The notes under the pieces: generated by a model
What the model was told of the DNA's origin: nothing
Seen by the model: the letters and a program-made list of their open reading frames with translations, nothing else
Databases searched by the model: none
Program-made: the position numbers and the translations under genes
Shown: in pieces, positions 44,320 to 53,471 of the stretch
Layout of the letters: every line of letters starts with the position of its first letter
Position numbering within the stretch: the first letter of the stretch is position 1
Assembly: GCA_044226785.1 (NCBI GenBank)
Contig: JBGAGK010000001.1
Span: forward strand, 248,001 to 312,000
Length of the DNA: 64,000 bases
Reading direction: 5' to 3'
Source of the DNA: TMP-86 sp039807285
GTDB taxonomy: Bacteria > Pseudomonadota > Gammaproteobacteria > Steroidobacterales > Steroidobacteraceae

Positions 44320-45945
44320 CTACCCGTTGGGATGCAGGATGGACCAGGGCGGAGTTTCACTGCCACGGGCAAGCCGGACCTCGATCAGCGCCGGTCGTCC
44401 TGCCGCCAAAGCCCCGGGCAGGACCTGTCGAAGCGCATCCGGGGATTCGACCCGGAAGGACGCCGCCCGGAAGGCCTCGCCCAACGCCTTGAAATCGGGA
44501 TTCTCGAGGCTGGCGCCGATCACGCGGCCCCCGTAGCTTTGCTGCTGATCGCGCAGCACATTGCCGAAGCTTGCGTTGTTGAACACGATGGCGACGAGGT
44601 TGATGCCGTGCTGCACGGCGGTCGCAAGTTCCTGGACACCGAACATGAACCCGCCATCGCCGCTGATCGAGACCACCGGCTTGTCCGGAGCCGCGACCTT
44701 CACGCCCAGTGCGGTCATGAAGCCAAAACCCAGGTTCTCCTGGTAACCGCTGCCGATGTAGGTGCGCGGCGCATATACCGGATAACCGAAACGCGCCGTG
44801 AAGCCCACTTGCGAGATTTCCTCCACGAACACGCCATCGCGCGGCATCGCCTGCCGGATCACCTCGAGATAGGAAATCTGCGGCTGGATCATTGCCGCCT
44901 TCGCACGCGCCCTTGCCTTGATGTCGCCGAATTCGGCGGCACGCGAAGGACGCGCAAGCTTCGCCTCGCGCAGCGCTTCGATGAGTGCACGAGTGGCCGC
45001 GGCCGCATCCGCCACGATCCCGATGTCGGCCTTCCGGCGGCTCATTTCCTCCGGATCGATGTCGATGCGCACGATGCTGAGGTTGGGCGGAAACTTCTTC
45101 CAGCGCACGTATTGCAGTTCCATGCGCGAGCCGATCGTGAGCAGCACATCGCAGTGTTGCCAGGGTTCGAATGCCGCACCGAGATCGAACCCGCAGGGCG
45201 AATCGTCCGCCACGATCCCGCGTCCTCCGCGATGGGATATCACCGGCGCCTGCAGGAGCTGGGCCAATTCCGCCACTTCGGCCGCCGCAGCCACGGCGCC
45301 CCCGCCCACCATGATCATCGGATTCGCTGAAGCCGCCAGCAGCTCGGCGGCCTTGCGGATCTTCCCGGGATCTGCAACCGGCGGCTCCTCCCGCACGGCG
45401 GGACTGGCCGGTTCCACGAGCGCACGTTCGCCCAGCGTATCCCAGGGACATTCGAGTGCGACGGGCCGCTGCCGGCCACTGCGCAACTGGGTGAATGCCT
45501 GGGTTACCTTGCGCGACGCTTCGGACGGGTGACGAATCCGGTCGGACCACTTGGTCAGACCCCGCAGCAGCCCGAGCTGATCGGGGAGCTCATGCAGGAT
45601 GCCGTGACCCCGGCCGATCTCGGCGGAAGGGATTTCGCTGGTCAGGCAGAGCACCGGCGCGTTGGCGGCATAAGCCGTGGACAACGCAGCGGTGGTGTTG
45701 AGCACGCCGGGGCCGGGGACACAGGTATACACGCCCACCTCGCCGGTGGCCCGGGCGTATCCATAGGCCATGTAGGCCGCTCCCTGCTCATGGCGCGAAC
45801 CGATGAACGTGATGTCCGCGCGCCGCTCGTACAGCGCGTCGAACAGCGCGTAGGTGTGGACGCCGGGAATTCCGAATACATGCCGCACGCCATTGCGCAC
45901 GAGCGCATCTACCATGGCCTGGGCACTGGTCATCATCTGTCTCAT
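44320..45945 (-). CDS. Thiamine-diphosphate-dependent enzyme (acetolactate synthase/benzoylformate decarboxylase type) 1
   Basis: 541 residues in the three-domain ThDP fold. The cofactor-activating glutamate is E53 in SRHEQGAAYMAYGYAR. The Mg/ThDP motif runs from GDGGF (429) to NN (457-458) in VAIVFNN. The middle domain contains AELLAASANPMIMVGGG. Domain order is that of acetolactate synthase, glyoxylate carboligase and aldehyde-forming decarboxylases; there is no small regulatory subunit gene nearby. Substrate unknown, but context implies a 2-oxo acid from aromatic breakdown. It ends the run that starts with the MFS gene at 51388. Confidence 0.87.
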   Translation of the reverse strand: MRQMMTSAQAMVDALVRNGVRHVFGIPGVHTYALFDALYERRADITFIGSRHEQGAAYMAYGYARATGEVGVYTCVPGPGVLNTTAALSTAYAANAPVLCLTSEIPSAEIGRGHGILHELPDQLGLLRGLTKWSDRIRHPSEASRKVTQAFTQLRSGRQRPVALECPWDTLGERALVEPASPAVREEPPVADPGKIRKAAELLAASANPMIMVGGGAVAAAAEVAELAQLLQAPVISHRGGRGIVADDSPCGFDLGAAFEPWQHCDVLLTIGSRMELQYVRWKKFPPNLSIVRIDIDPEEMSRRKADIGIVADAAAATRALIEALREAKLARPSRAAEFGDIKARARAKAAMIQPQISYLEVIRQAMPRDGVFVEEISQVGFTARFGYPVYAPRTYIGSGYQENLGFGFMTALGVKVAAPDKPVVSISGDGGFMFGVQELATAVQHGINLVAIVFNNASFGNVLRDQQQSYGGRVIGASLENPDFKALGEAFRAASFRVESPDALRQVLPGALAAGRPALIEVRLARGSETPPWSILHPNG

Positions 45946-46008
45946 GGAATCGCCTCGCCTCGCATCTTCAACAACAGGGAACCATCGTCATTCGCCAGCC
46001 CGCGCACG

Positions 46009-46785
46009 CTACAGGACCGCACCGCCATCGACATGGCAGGTCTGGCCCGTGATGAAGGCCGCATCGTCCGAAGCCAGGAAGGACAGAACACCGGCAAGAT
46101 CACCGGGTTCTGCCGATCGCGGAATGAGCTGCTGATCGCGCACCCGGTCCCAAACGAATTGCGGGACATCGGCCTTCGCGGCTTCGGTGCGCGTGAGGCC
46201 CGGCGCGATCGCATTGACCGTGATCCCGTGACCTCCGAGCTCGCGCGCCAGGGATCGTGTCAGGCCAACGTTGGCCATCTTCGAGGTGATGTAGCCGGTG
46301 AAGGCCGGCGGCGGGGACCAGGCGGAACTCGAGGCCAGGTTGATCACCCGGCCCCAGCGACGCTGGATCATGCCCGGCACGAACCCCTGGGCAAGAAAGA
46401 AACTCGCTTCGGTGTTGACGGTCAGCATGCGCCGCAGTTCCGTCCGGGTCAGATCCTGCCAGGGGATCATGGGCTGCCAGGCCGCGTTGTTGACCAGGAT
46501 GTCCACCCGTCCTTCATGCTCGAGCACTTCTTCAACCAGGCGGTCGATCTGCTCCGGGATCGCGAGGTCACAGCGGACCGATCGGGCCGAAGAGCCTGTA
46601 CATTTGACCAACGCCAGCGTCTGCGTCGATTCCAGCAGGTCCACCAGCACCAGCCGACAGCCGTCCTGCGCCAGTCGCTGCGCGAACACCTGGCCGAGGC
46701 CGCGGGCCGCGCCGGTGACCAGAGCGACCCGGTCCGATGGGTGACGGCGAGAGGTCGTTGCCGTTCCCGCAGACATCGCGTTCAC
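46009..46785 (-). CDS. Short-chain dehydrogenase/reductase (SDR) 1
   Basis: 258 residues. NAD(P) site TGAARGLG (24-31), NNAA at 99-102, catalytic serine around S152-S154 and Y165/K169 in GYITSKMAN. The C-terminal CHVDGGAVL is the classical SDR ending. GTG start at 46785 overlaps the stop of the FAD oxidoreductase gene (GTGA), so the two are translated together. Reaction: NAD(P)-linked alcohol/ketone interconversion, substrate not readable. Confidence 0.88.
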   Translation of the reverse strand: MNAMSAGTATTSRRHPSDRVALVTGAARGLGQVFAQRLAQDGCRLVLVDLLESTQTLALVKCTGSSARSVRCDLAIPEQIDRLVEEVLEHEGRVDILVNNAAWQPMIPWQDLTRTELRRMLTVNTEASFFLAQGFVPGMIQRRWGRVINLASSSAWSPPPAFTGYITSKMANVGLTRSLARELGGHGITVNAIAPGLTRTEAAKADVPQFVWDRVRDQQLIPRSAEPGDLAGVLSFLASDDAAFITGQTCHVDGGAVL

Positions 46786-48647
46786 TTGCGTTTGCCGCGA
46801 AACGGCAGCGTGGCCAGAAAGCCGAGGTTCTTCAGACCCAGCATTTTCAAGCCCGCGCGTGCGGACGGGCCGTCGATGCGTGCCTCCAGGGGCAAGGTGC
46901 CAAAGCTCGTGCCCTTGATGACCAGCTCATCGCCGCGGCGCTCCAGGGCGGACACGTTCATCAATTCCTCATCGGCCGGTCCACGCAACACGAGGCCCGC
47001 GGATTTCGGCGCATCGCCCGCCGCAGCGCGGGGTGGCGGCGGAACGTCCTGACGGACGCCCCCTGACACTGCGGAGAAATCCATGCCGAGCTGGTCGAAC
47101 ATGCGAATGGCCGTGGCGCGACCCGCTCCGTAGACCCCGCCACCGGGATGCTGGAAGGGACCAGCCAGGTACAGCCGCTCCACGCCGGGTACGGTGAACT
47201 GCCCGAGGTCCGGCGTCGGCCGGTGGCCGGCACTCTGGTAGAAATACGGCGCCACGCCGTGCAGGTCGCCACGCATCATGCTGTTCGGGCTGTTGCGCTC
47301 GATGTCCACCGGACTCACCACCGATCGCATGATGATGTTTTCGTCCGTCAGGTTCGACACGAACTTGCGGTAGTGCGCCAGCGACAGATCCGCGATCTCC
47401 TCCTTGAAGTCATCCCAGTGACGGCCCGCCCAGCGCGGATCGCGCACCGTGTAGGGCGCAAAGGTGATGCCGTGGAACAGGCCCGCACCCGGCGGTGCGC
47501 GTGTCGGGTCGCCGATGCTCTCATCCCCTCCGGCGCACAGCCGGCGAGGCGTGATCAGGCCTCGTCGCAGGTCATCGAAATCCGCGATCACCTCGTCCAG
47601 CCGCTCCGCGTCCACCAGTTCCAGCATGGTGGCCTGGCCCACTTCCTCACCGGCGTAATAGCGGCACTTTTCCTTGAGGTCGTAGTGGCTGACCATGATG
47701 GAAAAGGGCGCAAGCGCCGCACGCTCGGCGCGCTGGAGCACGGGCTCGGGCACTCCGTCGACGAAACGGCGGATCACGTGCGGGTGGAGGGCACCGATCA
47801 CGGCGTCTTTCGCGCTGATTTCCTCGCCGGTGACGAGGCGCACGCCCGTGGCCCGGCCGCCGCTCGTCAGGATGCGCGCGACCTCGGCATTGCAGCGCAC
47901 TTCACCGCCGTGGCTCTCGATGCAGCGGACCAGCGCCTCGGTGAGTTTGCCGCTGCCGCCCACCGGCTGCGATACGCCATAGGTGTGAATGATGCCCGGC
48001 ATCAGCAGTACACCCATGCCCGTGCCCAGCTCGTTCGGACATTGCAGGTTCTCGCTCACCAGCCGCAGCAGGTGGATCTTGATCTTGTCGTTCTCATAGA
48101 TCTGGTTGACGAGATCCAGGCAGTCCCGCGACATGAAGTCCAGCATCAGCCGGCCCTGCTCGCTCCGGTCCAGCAGGGCCACCAGTTCGCCGAGCGGTGG
48201 TGGTGGCGCATACAGGCCCGGCATGAAGAATTCCAGGATCTGCTGGCTGAGCCTGACGAAATTCCGGTACGTGTCGGCATCTTTCTGCGAAAGGCGCGCG
48301 AAGCCCTCGCAGGTCCTGTCCAGGTCCTTGTAACTGAACAGCGTGGACTGGTCGGCGAAGATGGTGGCGTGCGGCACCTGCGAGTAGTGGTACTTCAGGC
48401 CGTGTTTGCTGAGCAGCCCCAGCTCGTCCTGCCGCAGCATGGGGTTGCCCTGGATCATGATGTGCACGCTGGAGTGCTCGTCATGCCAGTAACCCGGCGT
48501 GTTGAGCTGGCGCGTGACGACGCCGCCACCCGGGTAGGGCTTGCGCTCCAGTACCAGCACCTTCTTGCCGGCCTTTGCCAGGTACGCAGCCGCCACCAGG
48601 CCATTGTGGCCGGCACCCATCGCAACGATGTCGCAGGAAGTACTCAT
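46782..48647 (-). CDS. FAD-dependent oxidoreductase (phytoene-desaturase/NAD(P)-FAD family)
   Basis: 621 residues. The dinucleotide fold is in MGAGHNGLVAAAYLAKAG then VLVLERKPYPGGG, and the C-terminal FAD closure is LYLAGPFQHPGGGVYGAG followed by ATAIRMFDQLG. The architecture is that of CrtI-like and flavin amine-oxidase-like enzymes that dehydrogenate or isomerise hydrophobic substrates. The last ~90 residues are a Pro/Ala linker and an extra domain with no match I can name. It follows the DAPG-hydrolase-like gene by one base. Confidence 0.85.
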   Translation of the reverse strand: MSTSCDIVAMGAGHNGLVAAAYLAKAGKKVLVLERKPYPGGGVVTRQLNTPGYWHDEHSSVHIMIQGNPMLRQDELGLLSKHGLKYHYSQVPHATIFADQSTLFSYKDLDRTCEGFARLSQKDADTYRNFVRLSQQILEFFMPGLYAPPPPLGELVALLDRSEQGRLMLDFMSRDCLDLVNQIYENDKIKIHLLRLVSENLQCPNELGTGMGVLLMPGIIHTYGVSQPVGGSGKLTEALVRCIESHGGEVRCNAEVARILTSGGRATGVRLVTGEEISAKDAVIGALHPHVIRRFVDGVPEPVLQRAERAALAPFSIMVSHYDLKEKCRYYAGEEVGQATMLELVDAERLDEVIADFDDLRRGLITPRRLCAGGDESIGDPTRAPPGAGLFHGITFAPYTVRDPRWAGRHWDDFKEEIADLSLAHYRKFVSNLTDENIIMRSVVSPVDIERNSPNSMMRGDLHGVAPYFYQSAGHRPTPDLGQFTVPGVERLYLAGPFQHPGGGVYGAGRATAIRMFDQLGMDFSAVSGGVRQDVPPPPRAAAGDAPKSAGLVLRGPADEELMNVSALERRGDELVIKGTSFGTLPLEARIDGPSARAGLKMLGLKNLGFLATLPFRGKRK

Positions 48648-48648
48648 G

Positions 48649-49269
48649 TCACTTGATGTAGCGGTAATGCGCGTTGCGGCCCCTGCCCTCCACGGACAGG
48701 TCGGCGAAGGGATTGCGGCTGGTGTCGGTCACCACCTTGTACAAGGTGTAGACCTGAGCCAGGAACACACCCCAGTTGCCGATCTCCTGGATGTTGTGCG
48801 CGGCCCAGACCTTGCCATCCTCCACCGTCTCCTTCTTGCGCGTGCCGATGGCGCTGGACTTGCCCTCCACGCCGTAGTCGGTCTTCTGCCACTGATGGAT
48901 GCGATAGCCCATGGGGCTGGGATTGACCAGGCACTTTTCACCCAGGCCCAGCCCGGCCACGATCACCACATGCTCGTAAATGATGTAGTCGCGGATCTCG
49001 GGCTCCACGTCCTCGAGCTTTTCGAAGCGGATGTACAGGTTCTGCCGGCGCCCGTCGTTCCAAGTCTGCGGCGCGATGTGGATGGAGCCTACCGGGTTGC
49101 CGTGTTTCACCGGCACCGCCCACACCAGTGGCTCGTGCTGTTCCGGATGCCACAGGATGAAGCCCTTCTCCATGTTGCTCCAGAACCAGTCGATCATCTT
49201 TGCGGTGAGGCCATCGTGCTGCCAGTCGATATGGGTTCCCATGGCATCGTGGCTGACGGTGTTCTTCAT
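48649..49269 (-). CDS. DAPG/phloretin-hydrolase-like (PhlG-type) protein
   Basis: 206 residues from ATG 49269, with AGGAG 6 bases upstream. The opening TAKMIDWFWSNMEKGFILWH resembles the helix region of the Bet-v1-like, zinc-dependent 2,4-diacetylphloroglucinol hydrolase/phloretin hydrolase family, which splits acyl-aromatic carbon-carbon bonds. Conserved-type acidic and histidine residues are spread through DYIIYEHVVIVAGLG and GYRIHQWQK. I recognise the family from memory only; the zinc ligands cannot be mapped with certainty. The gene lies between a tandem EthD protein gene and an FAD oxidoreductase gene in one run. Confidence 0.55.
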   Translation of the reverse strand: MKNTVSHDAMGTHIDWQHDGLTAKMIDWFWSNMEKGFILWHPEQHEPLVWAVPVKHGNPVGSIHIAPQTWNDGRRQNLYIRFEKLEDVEPEIRDYIIYEHVVIVAGLGLGEKCLVNPSPMGYRIHQWQKTDYGVEGKSSAIGTRKKETVEDGKVWAAHNIQEIGNWGVFLAQVYTLYKVVTDTSRNPFADLSVEGRGRNAHYRYIK

Positions 49270-49313
49270 GGAAGGCTCCTGCATGCGTCAAAATCGTTGA
49301 ACGTGTTCATTCA

Positions 49314-50174
49314 TCACCGGCCCGGGGGTGCCCCGGGTGGCTTGGGCACATTGAACCCGGAGTACCCCTGTTGATCCAGAAGGTACTCGAGCGTGCCGGG
49401 CGTGAGCACCGCGGGCTTCGGCGTCTGCCGCCCCGGAGTGACATAGTCGAACACCACCCGCTCCGTGGTGACCATCGAGAAGGATCCCGGCGCGGTCAGT
49501 CCCGCGTAACTTTTCCGGATGCGCTCCCAGGCCGGATCGCGGCGCAGCCGCGCGAGGTCCTCGAGGTCGTTGAACCAGAGTTCCTCGATTCCGCCGTGCT
49601 GACCGAAACCGCCCGCCTCGAACAGCGTACCTTTGAAAAGTGCCGGGTCCAGAGGCAGCCGCGGACTCTGCACGTACTTGCGCAATGTGCCTGGGCCCTT
49701 CAGTGCATCGAGCAGCAAGGGCGCATGTTCGTCCTTCCAGCGACCATCGAATGCCTGCTGCGAAAGACCGGGTGCCACACGCAGGAAGTGGATCAGCTTC
49801 ACGCCGCCGTTCTGGAAGCCGGGTGCCTCGTGCATCACCCGTCCGTCGCACAGCTCCACCGCGAAGGCGTCGTCCCCGAACTTGTGAGGCTGCATGCGGC
49901 GCACGTAGTCCTCGTTGTGCACCGAGGCGCCCAGATCCTCGAATTTCTCCAGCCAGTGATCGGCCATGTTGTCCCAGGCCATGGGCGAAAGCGGATGCCA
50001 CAGCAGATCGTTGGACACGCCGTTGATGGTGTAGTGCTGCGCATAGCGCTTGAAAGCCCGCTGCGTGGACGGGTTGGTGATCATGAGCGCGACGTGGATG
50101 ATGCTCCACTCGTAGAAGTAACGTTCCTGTGTATCTCCCGGTTTGCGCCGGGCGGCGAGGATGAACTTCATCAT
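49314..50174 (-). CDS. Tandem EthD-domain protein
   Basis: 286 residues from ATG 50174, overlapping the MFS stop (ATGA). Two ferredoxin-like dimeric alpha/beta halves are visible: MKFILAARRKPGDTQERYFYEW and, from ~130, KLIHFLRVAPGLSQQAFDGRW. Each is followed by a HV/HAPL helix and an LRKY/FKRY strand. EthD domains accompany monooxygenases and catabolic operons, some acting as decarboxylases or oxygenases without cofactors. Here the two repeats may form a single-chain pseudodimer. It precedes the DAPG-hydrolase-like gene by 44 bases. Confidence 0.8.
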   Translation of the reverse strand: MMKFILAARRKPGDTQERYFYEWSIIHVALMITNPSTQRAFKRYAQHYTINGVSNDLLWHPLSPMAWDNMADHWLEKFEDLGASVHNEDYVRRMQPHKFGDDAFAVELCDGRVMHEAPGFQNGGVKLIHFLRVAPGLSQQAFDGRWKDEHAPLLLDALKGPGTLRKYVQSPRLPLDPALFKGTLFEAGGFGQHGGIEELWFNDLEDLARLRRDPAWERIRKSYAGLTAPGSFSMVTTERVVFDYVTPGRQTPKPAVLTPGTLEYLLDQQGYSGFNVPKPPGAPPGR

Positions 50175-51388
50175 GTGGACAGCACTCCTGTTCGAAAGGC
50201 GGGACGGGTCTCTTTCAGGCTGGCACACAGGAGCACCCCGAGGGCCATCATGACGATGGGCAGCCAGAGGATGTGCTCGATGCCGAAGCGCTCAGCCACC
50301 TGACCGGCGACCATGGGCGCAAGTCCGCCGCCCAGCAGCTCGCCGGTGGCAATGACCACACCCGAGGCGGTGGCCATCAGCGCCGGCGGCACGGTCTCGG
50401 CAGCCACGGGTCCCACCGTCATGGTGATCAGGGTGTTGTTGCCGAAGTGGATGAGGAACAGACACCCGAACAGCCCTGGCACCGAAGGACCCAGTTTTCC
50501 CAGCAGGAGCAGTCCGCCCAGCGTAACGACGCTGCAGGCCAGCATCACGGGCCTTCGACCCAGCCGGTCGGATGCCGCGGACAGCAGGATGGTTCCCACC
50601 ATGGCCCCGAATCCGATCGCGGACATCACCGTGCCCATGCTCGCCGTATCGAGCTTGAGGTGATCGACGAAGTAGCTCGGCAGGAAGGCGCTGGTGGTGA
50701 TCAGGGTGGTGAGCCAGCACAGCATGCCGCCCATCAGCAACCGGATGTTGCGGTATTTCAGCACCGTGCGCCAATCGCTGAAACTGCCGTGCTCGCTGAT
50801 TTCGGCCCGCCGGTTGTCGGGAATGATCCGCCAGGTCAGCCAGGCGAGCAGAAGGCCCGGCAGCACGAACAGCGAGAAGATGTAGCGCCAGTCCATGCCC
50901 TCACGCAGCAGCCAGCCCACCAGCAGGGGCGACAGGCCCAGCCCAAACAGCACCAGCATGGACTGCTGAAGCCCGACGTTGCGGCCGTGACGCTCGGGCG
51001 GGGACTGGTGGATGGTGGCGGCGATGCTGGCGGGCGTATAGGCGCCATCGGCGAATCCCATGACCACCCGGACCAGGACCAGGCCGGCCAGCCCCCCGGC
51101 CAGGCCGCTGGCCCCGATCAGGAGCGAAAACACCACCAGTGACCCGGTCAGCACACGACGCTGGCCGACGTGATCGGACAAGTTGCCCATCACCAGGGCG
51201 GCCAGCCCCCAGGCCAGCGCCAGCACGCCGGTGATGGTGCCGATGTCCCCATAGCCCAGATGCAGGTCCCGCGCGATGGTGGGATACATCGTGGAGATCA
51301 GGAAGCGGTCGATGCCCACCAGGCCAAAGCCCAGTGACAGCACCGCCACTGCGCGTCTTTCGTTCCGCGAACTCTCAATCGACCGCAT
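50171..51388 (-). CDS. MFS transporter
   Basis: 405 residues with about twelve membrane helices. The loop 2-3 signature is MGNLSDHVGQRRVL, and the N-terminus FGLVGIDRFLISTMYPTIARDL is typical of the anion/aromatic-acid-type MFS group. AGGATC lies 6 bases before the ATG. It is the first gene of the minus-strand catabolic run and is divergent from the cyclase gene. A role in uptake of the pathway substrate or of an aromatic acid is likely but not shown. Confidence 0.9.
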   Translation of the reverse strand: MRSIESSRNERRAVAVLSLGFGLVGIDRFLISTMYPTIARDLHLGYGDIGTITGVLALAWGLAALVMGNLSDHVGQRRVLTGSLVVFSLLIGASGLAGGLAGLVLVRVVMGFADGAYTPASIAATIHQSPPERHGRNVGLQQSMLVLFGLGLSPLLVGWLLREGMDWRYIFSLFVLPGLLLAWLTWRIIPDNRRAEISEHGSFSDWRTVLKYRNIRLLMGGMLCWLTTLITTSAFLPSYFVDHLKLDTASMGTVMSAIGFGAMVGTILLSAASDRLGRRPVMLACSVVTLGGLLLLGKLGPSVPGLFGCLFLIHFGNNTLITMTVGPVAAETVPPALMATASGVVIATGELLGGGLAPMVAGQVAERFGIEHILWLPIVMMALGVLLCASLKETRPAFRTGVLST

Positions 51389-51430
51389 GCGAGATCCTGG
51401 TTGTGGACATTAAACCAAGCTGCGAGTATC

Positions 51431-51446
51431 TTGTATCACATTATAG
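51431..51446. promoter_or_regulatory. Weak copy of the shared operator motif
   Basis: TTGTATCACATTATAG matches 10 of 16 positions of the motif copy CTGTATCGCAATGTGG. It lies in the 79-base gap between the divergent MFS and cyclase genes, so a protein bound here could act on both catabolic runs. Confidence 0.35.
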
Positions 51447-51467
51447 TACATACGCAAGGGGTCGATC

Positions 51468-52319
51468 ATGGACTGGCGAAATCCGGATCTGTGCAAATTC
51501 GCGCAATCCAACGAGCAGAACAACATGGGTCTGCAATTTTACGATCTGTCGCATCCCTGGGGCCTGGGTCAACCCTGCTGGCCGTATTTCGAGGACGTGA
51601 AGATCGAGCGGCTGCATGGCATGTCCAAGTCCGGCGTGCTCACGCAGCGCATCACCACGGTCATGCACTCGGGCACGCACATCGATGCGCCGGCCCATGT
51701 GGTGCAGGGTACGCCGTTCATGGACGAGGTGCCGCTGCCCTACTTCTTCGGCACCGGTGTCGTGGTATCCATCCCGAAGAAGAAGTGGGAGGTCATCACC
51801 GCCAAGGACCTGGAAAATGCCCGGCCGAAGATCCGCAAGGACGACATCGTCATCGTCAACACCGGCTGGCACAAGTACTACGGCGACAACTCGCATTACT
51901 ACGGCTATTCGCCGGGCTTCTACAAGGAAGCGGGCGAGTGGTTCGTGGAGCGGGGCGTGAAGATGTGCGGCTCGGACACCCAGGCTCTGGACCATCCGCT
52001 GGGCACCGCCATCGGTCCGCATGGCCCGGGTGCACCGAACGGACTGCTTCCCAAGATCAACCAGGAATATGAGCAGACCACGGGCCACAAGGTCATCGAG
52101 GACTTCCCCTGGTGGGAGCCCTGCCACAACGCCATCCTGTCGGCCGGCATCTGCGGATTTGAAAACGTCGGCGGCGACATCGACAAGGTCACCGGCAAGC
52201 GGGTCACCTTTGCCGCCTTCCCCTGGCGCTGGACCCGGGGTGACGGCTGCATCGTGCGCCTGGTCGCCATGCTGGACCCGAAGGGATCTTTCCGCATCGA
52301 AACGGGCAAAGACCAGTAA
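51468..52319 (+). CDS. Cyclase-family (kynurenine-formamidase-like) hydrolase
   Basis: 283 residues from ATG 51468, with AAGGGG about 8 bases upstream. The family metal-binding motif H67-SGT-H71-ID73-APA-H77 (HSGTHIDAPAH) is complete, and HPLGTAIGPHG lies downstream. Members are Mn/Zn hydrolases that act on formamides, lactones or cyclic polyketide intermediates. First gene of the plus-strand run, 2 bases before the cupin gene. It is cytosolic, with no signal peptide. Confidence 0.9.
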   Translation: MDWRNPDLCKFAQSNEQNNMGLQFYDLSHPWGLGQPCWPYFEDVKIERLHGMSKSGVLTQRITTVMHSGTHIDAPAHVVQGTPFMDEVPLPYFFGTGVVVSIPKKKWEVITAKDLENARPKIRKDDIVIVNTGWHKYYGDNSHYYGYSPGFYKEAGEWFVERGVKMCGSDTQALDHPLGTAIGPHGPGAPNGLLPKINQEYEQTTGHKVIEDFPWWEPCHNAILSAGICGFENVGGDIDKVTGKRVTFAAFPWRWTRGDGCIVRLVAMLDPKGSFRIETGKDQ

Positions 52320-52321
52320 CC

Positions 52322-52672
52322 ATGGAGGTCACGCGTTTCGCCGACGCCCGCGAATACCAGGCCCCGCTCCATCACGGCGTCACGGCCCTGCGCTTGCAGG
52401 GGTTCGATGCGAGCCGTGCGGATTTCGCGTGGACGGGCCTGAGCCACATCCTGCCCGGCGGAGGCGCCGACATGGACGCCAGTCCGCTGGCCAAGATCTA
52501 CGTGGTCATCGAGGGCGAGGTGACGGTACGGCTGGGCACGGGAGAAAGCGCGGTACTGAAAAAGCTCGATAGCTGCTTCATCCCCGGGGGCGAGGCGCGT
52601 GAAGTACGCAACGCCTCGAACACGGTGGCCAGCATGATCGTGATCATGCCCTACCCTGCGGGCAAGCCATGA
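52322..52672 (+). CDS. Cupin-domain protein
   Basis: 116 residues, a single small beta-barrel. The pattern KIYVVIEGEVTVRLGTGES and FIPGGEAREVRNAS fits cupin motifs 1 and 2, although the metal histidines are only partly present, so a binding or isomerase role is as likely as oxygenation. Its stop overlaps the SDR start (ATGA). It lies between the cyclase and SDR genes. Confidence 0.82.
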   Translation: MEVTRFADAREYQAPLHHGVTALRLQGFDASRADFAWTGLSHILPGGGADMDASPLAKIYVVIEGEVTVRLGTGESAVLKKLDSCFIPGGEAREVRNASNTVASMIVIMPYPAGKP

Positions 52673-53469
52673 GCCTGCCCGCCATCGACCTTGCGGGCCT
52701 GTTCGAGGTGCGCGGCAAGTCGGCGCTGGTGGTGGGCGCGACGGGCGCCTTCGGCAAGGTCGTGTGCTCGACCCTGGGCAAGGCCGGCGCGAGGCTCGCC
52801 ATCACCGCGGGCAATTCAAAGGAGCTGGGCGCGCTCAAGGACGAGTTGCAGTCCGCGGACATTCCGGCCGTGCAGATCGCTCGCCGTCCGGACACGGAAG
52901 GCGACTGCGAGGCCATGGTGAAGGCAACCCTCGACGCCTACGGTCGCATCGACATCCTGGTGGTGGCCTCCGGCATGAACGACGTCGCCCCCATCGTCGA
53001 CATGACGCCCGAGCGATTCCGGAAGGTGATGCTCGCGAACGTGGACGGCGCGTGGCTGATCGCGCGCGCCGTGGGCCGGCAGATGATCGCCCAGGGCAAC
53101 GGCGGCAAGGTGGTGTTCACGTCTTCCGCCCGTGGCAAGCTCGGGCATCCGGCCGGCTACTCGGCCTACTGCACCTCGAAATCCGCGATCGACGGCCTGA
53201 CCAAAACCCTGGGCTGCGAATGGGGCAAGTACGGCATCACGGTGAACGCGCTGGCGCCGACGGTGTTCCGCTCTCCGCTCACCGCCTGGATGTTCGCCGA
53301 CGACGAGAAGGCCCGCACCGTGCGCGCCGGATTCCTCGCACGCGTACCCATCGGCCGGCTCGGGGAGCCTGAGGACCTGGCGGGGCCGCTGCTGTTCCTG
53401 TGCTCGCGCGCTTCGGATTTCCACACCGGCCACATCGTCTACGCGGACGGCGGCTATACGGCAGGTTGA
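52669..53469 (+). CDS. Short-chain dehydrogenase/reductase (SDR) 2
   Basis: 266 residues. NAD(P) site VGATGAFG (22-29), catalytic S152/S153 and Y167/K171 in YSAYCTSKSAI. The usual NNAG element reads VASG instead. C-terminus IVYADGGYTAG. The ATGA overlap with the cupin gene and 2-base gap to the BKACE gene place it in one run. Substrate likely a hydroxyl-bearing intermediate of the same pathway. Confidence 0.88.
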   Translation: MSLPAIDLAGLFEVRGKSALVVGATGAFGKVVCSTLGKAGARLAITAGNSKELGALKDELQSADIPAVQIARRPDTEGDCEAMVKATLDAYGRIDILVVASGMNDVAPIVDMTPERFRKVMLANVDGAWLIARAVGRQMIAQGNGGKVVFTSSARGKLGHPAGYSAYCTSKSAIDGLTKTLGCEWGKYGITVNALAPTVFRSPLTAWMFADDEKARTVRAGFLARVPIGRLGEPEDLAGPLLFLCSRASDFHTGHIVYADGGYTAG

Positions 53470-53471
53470 TC

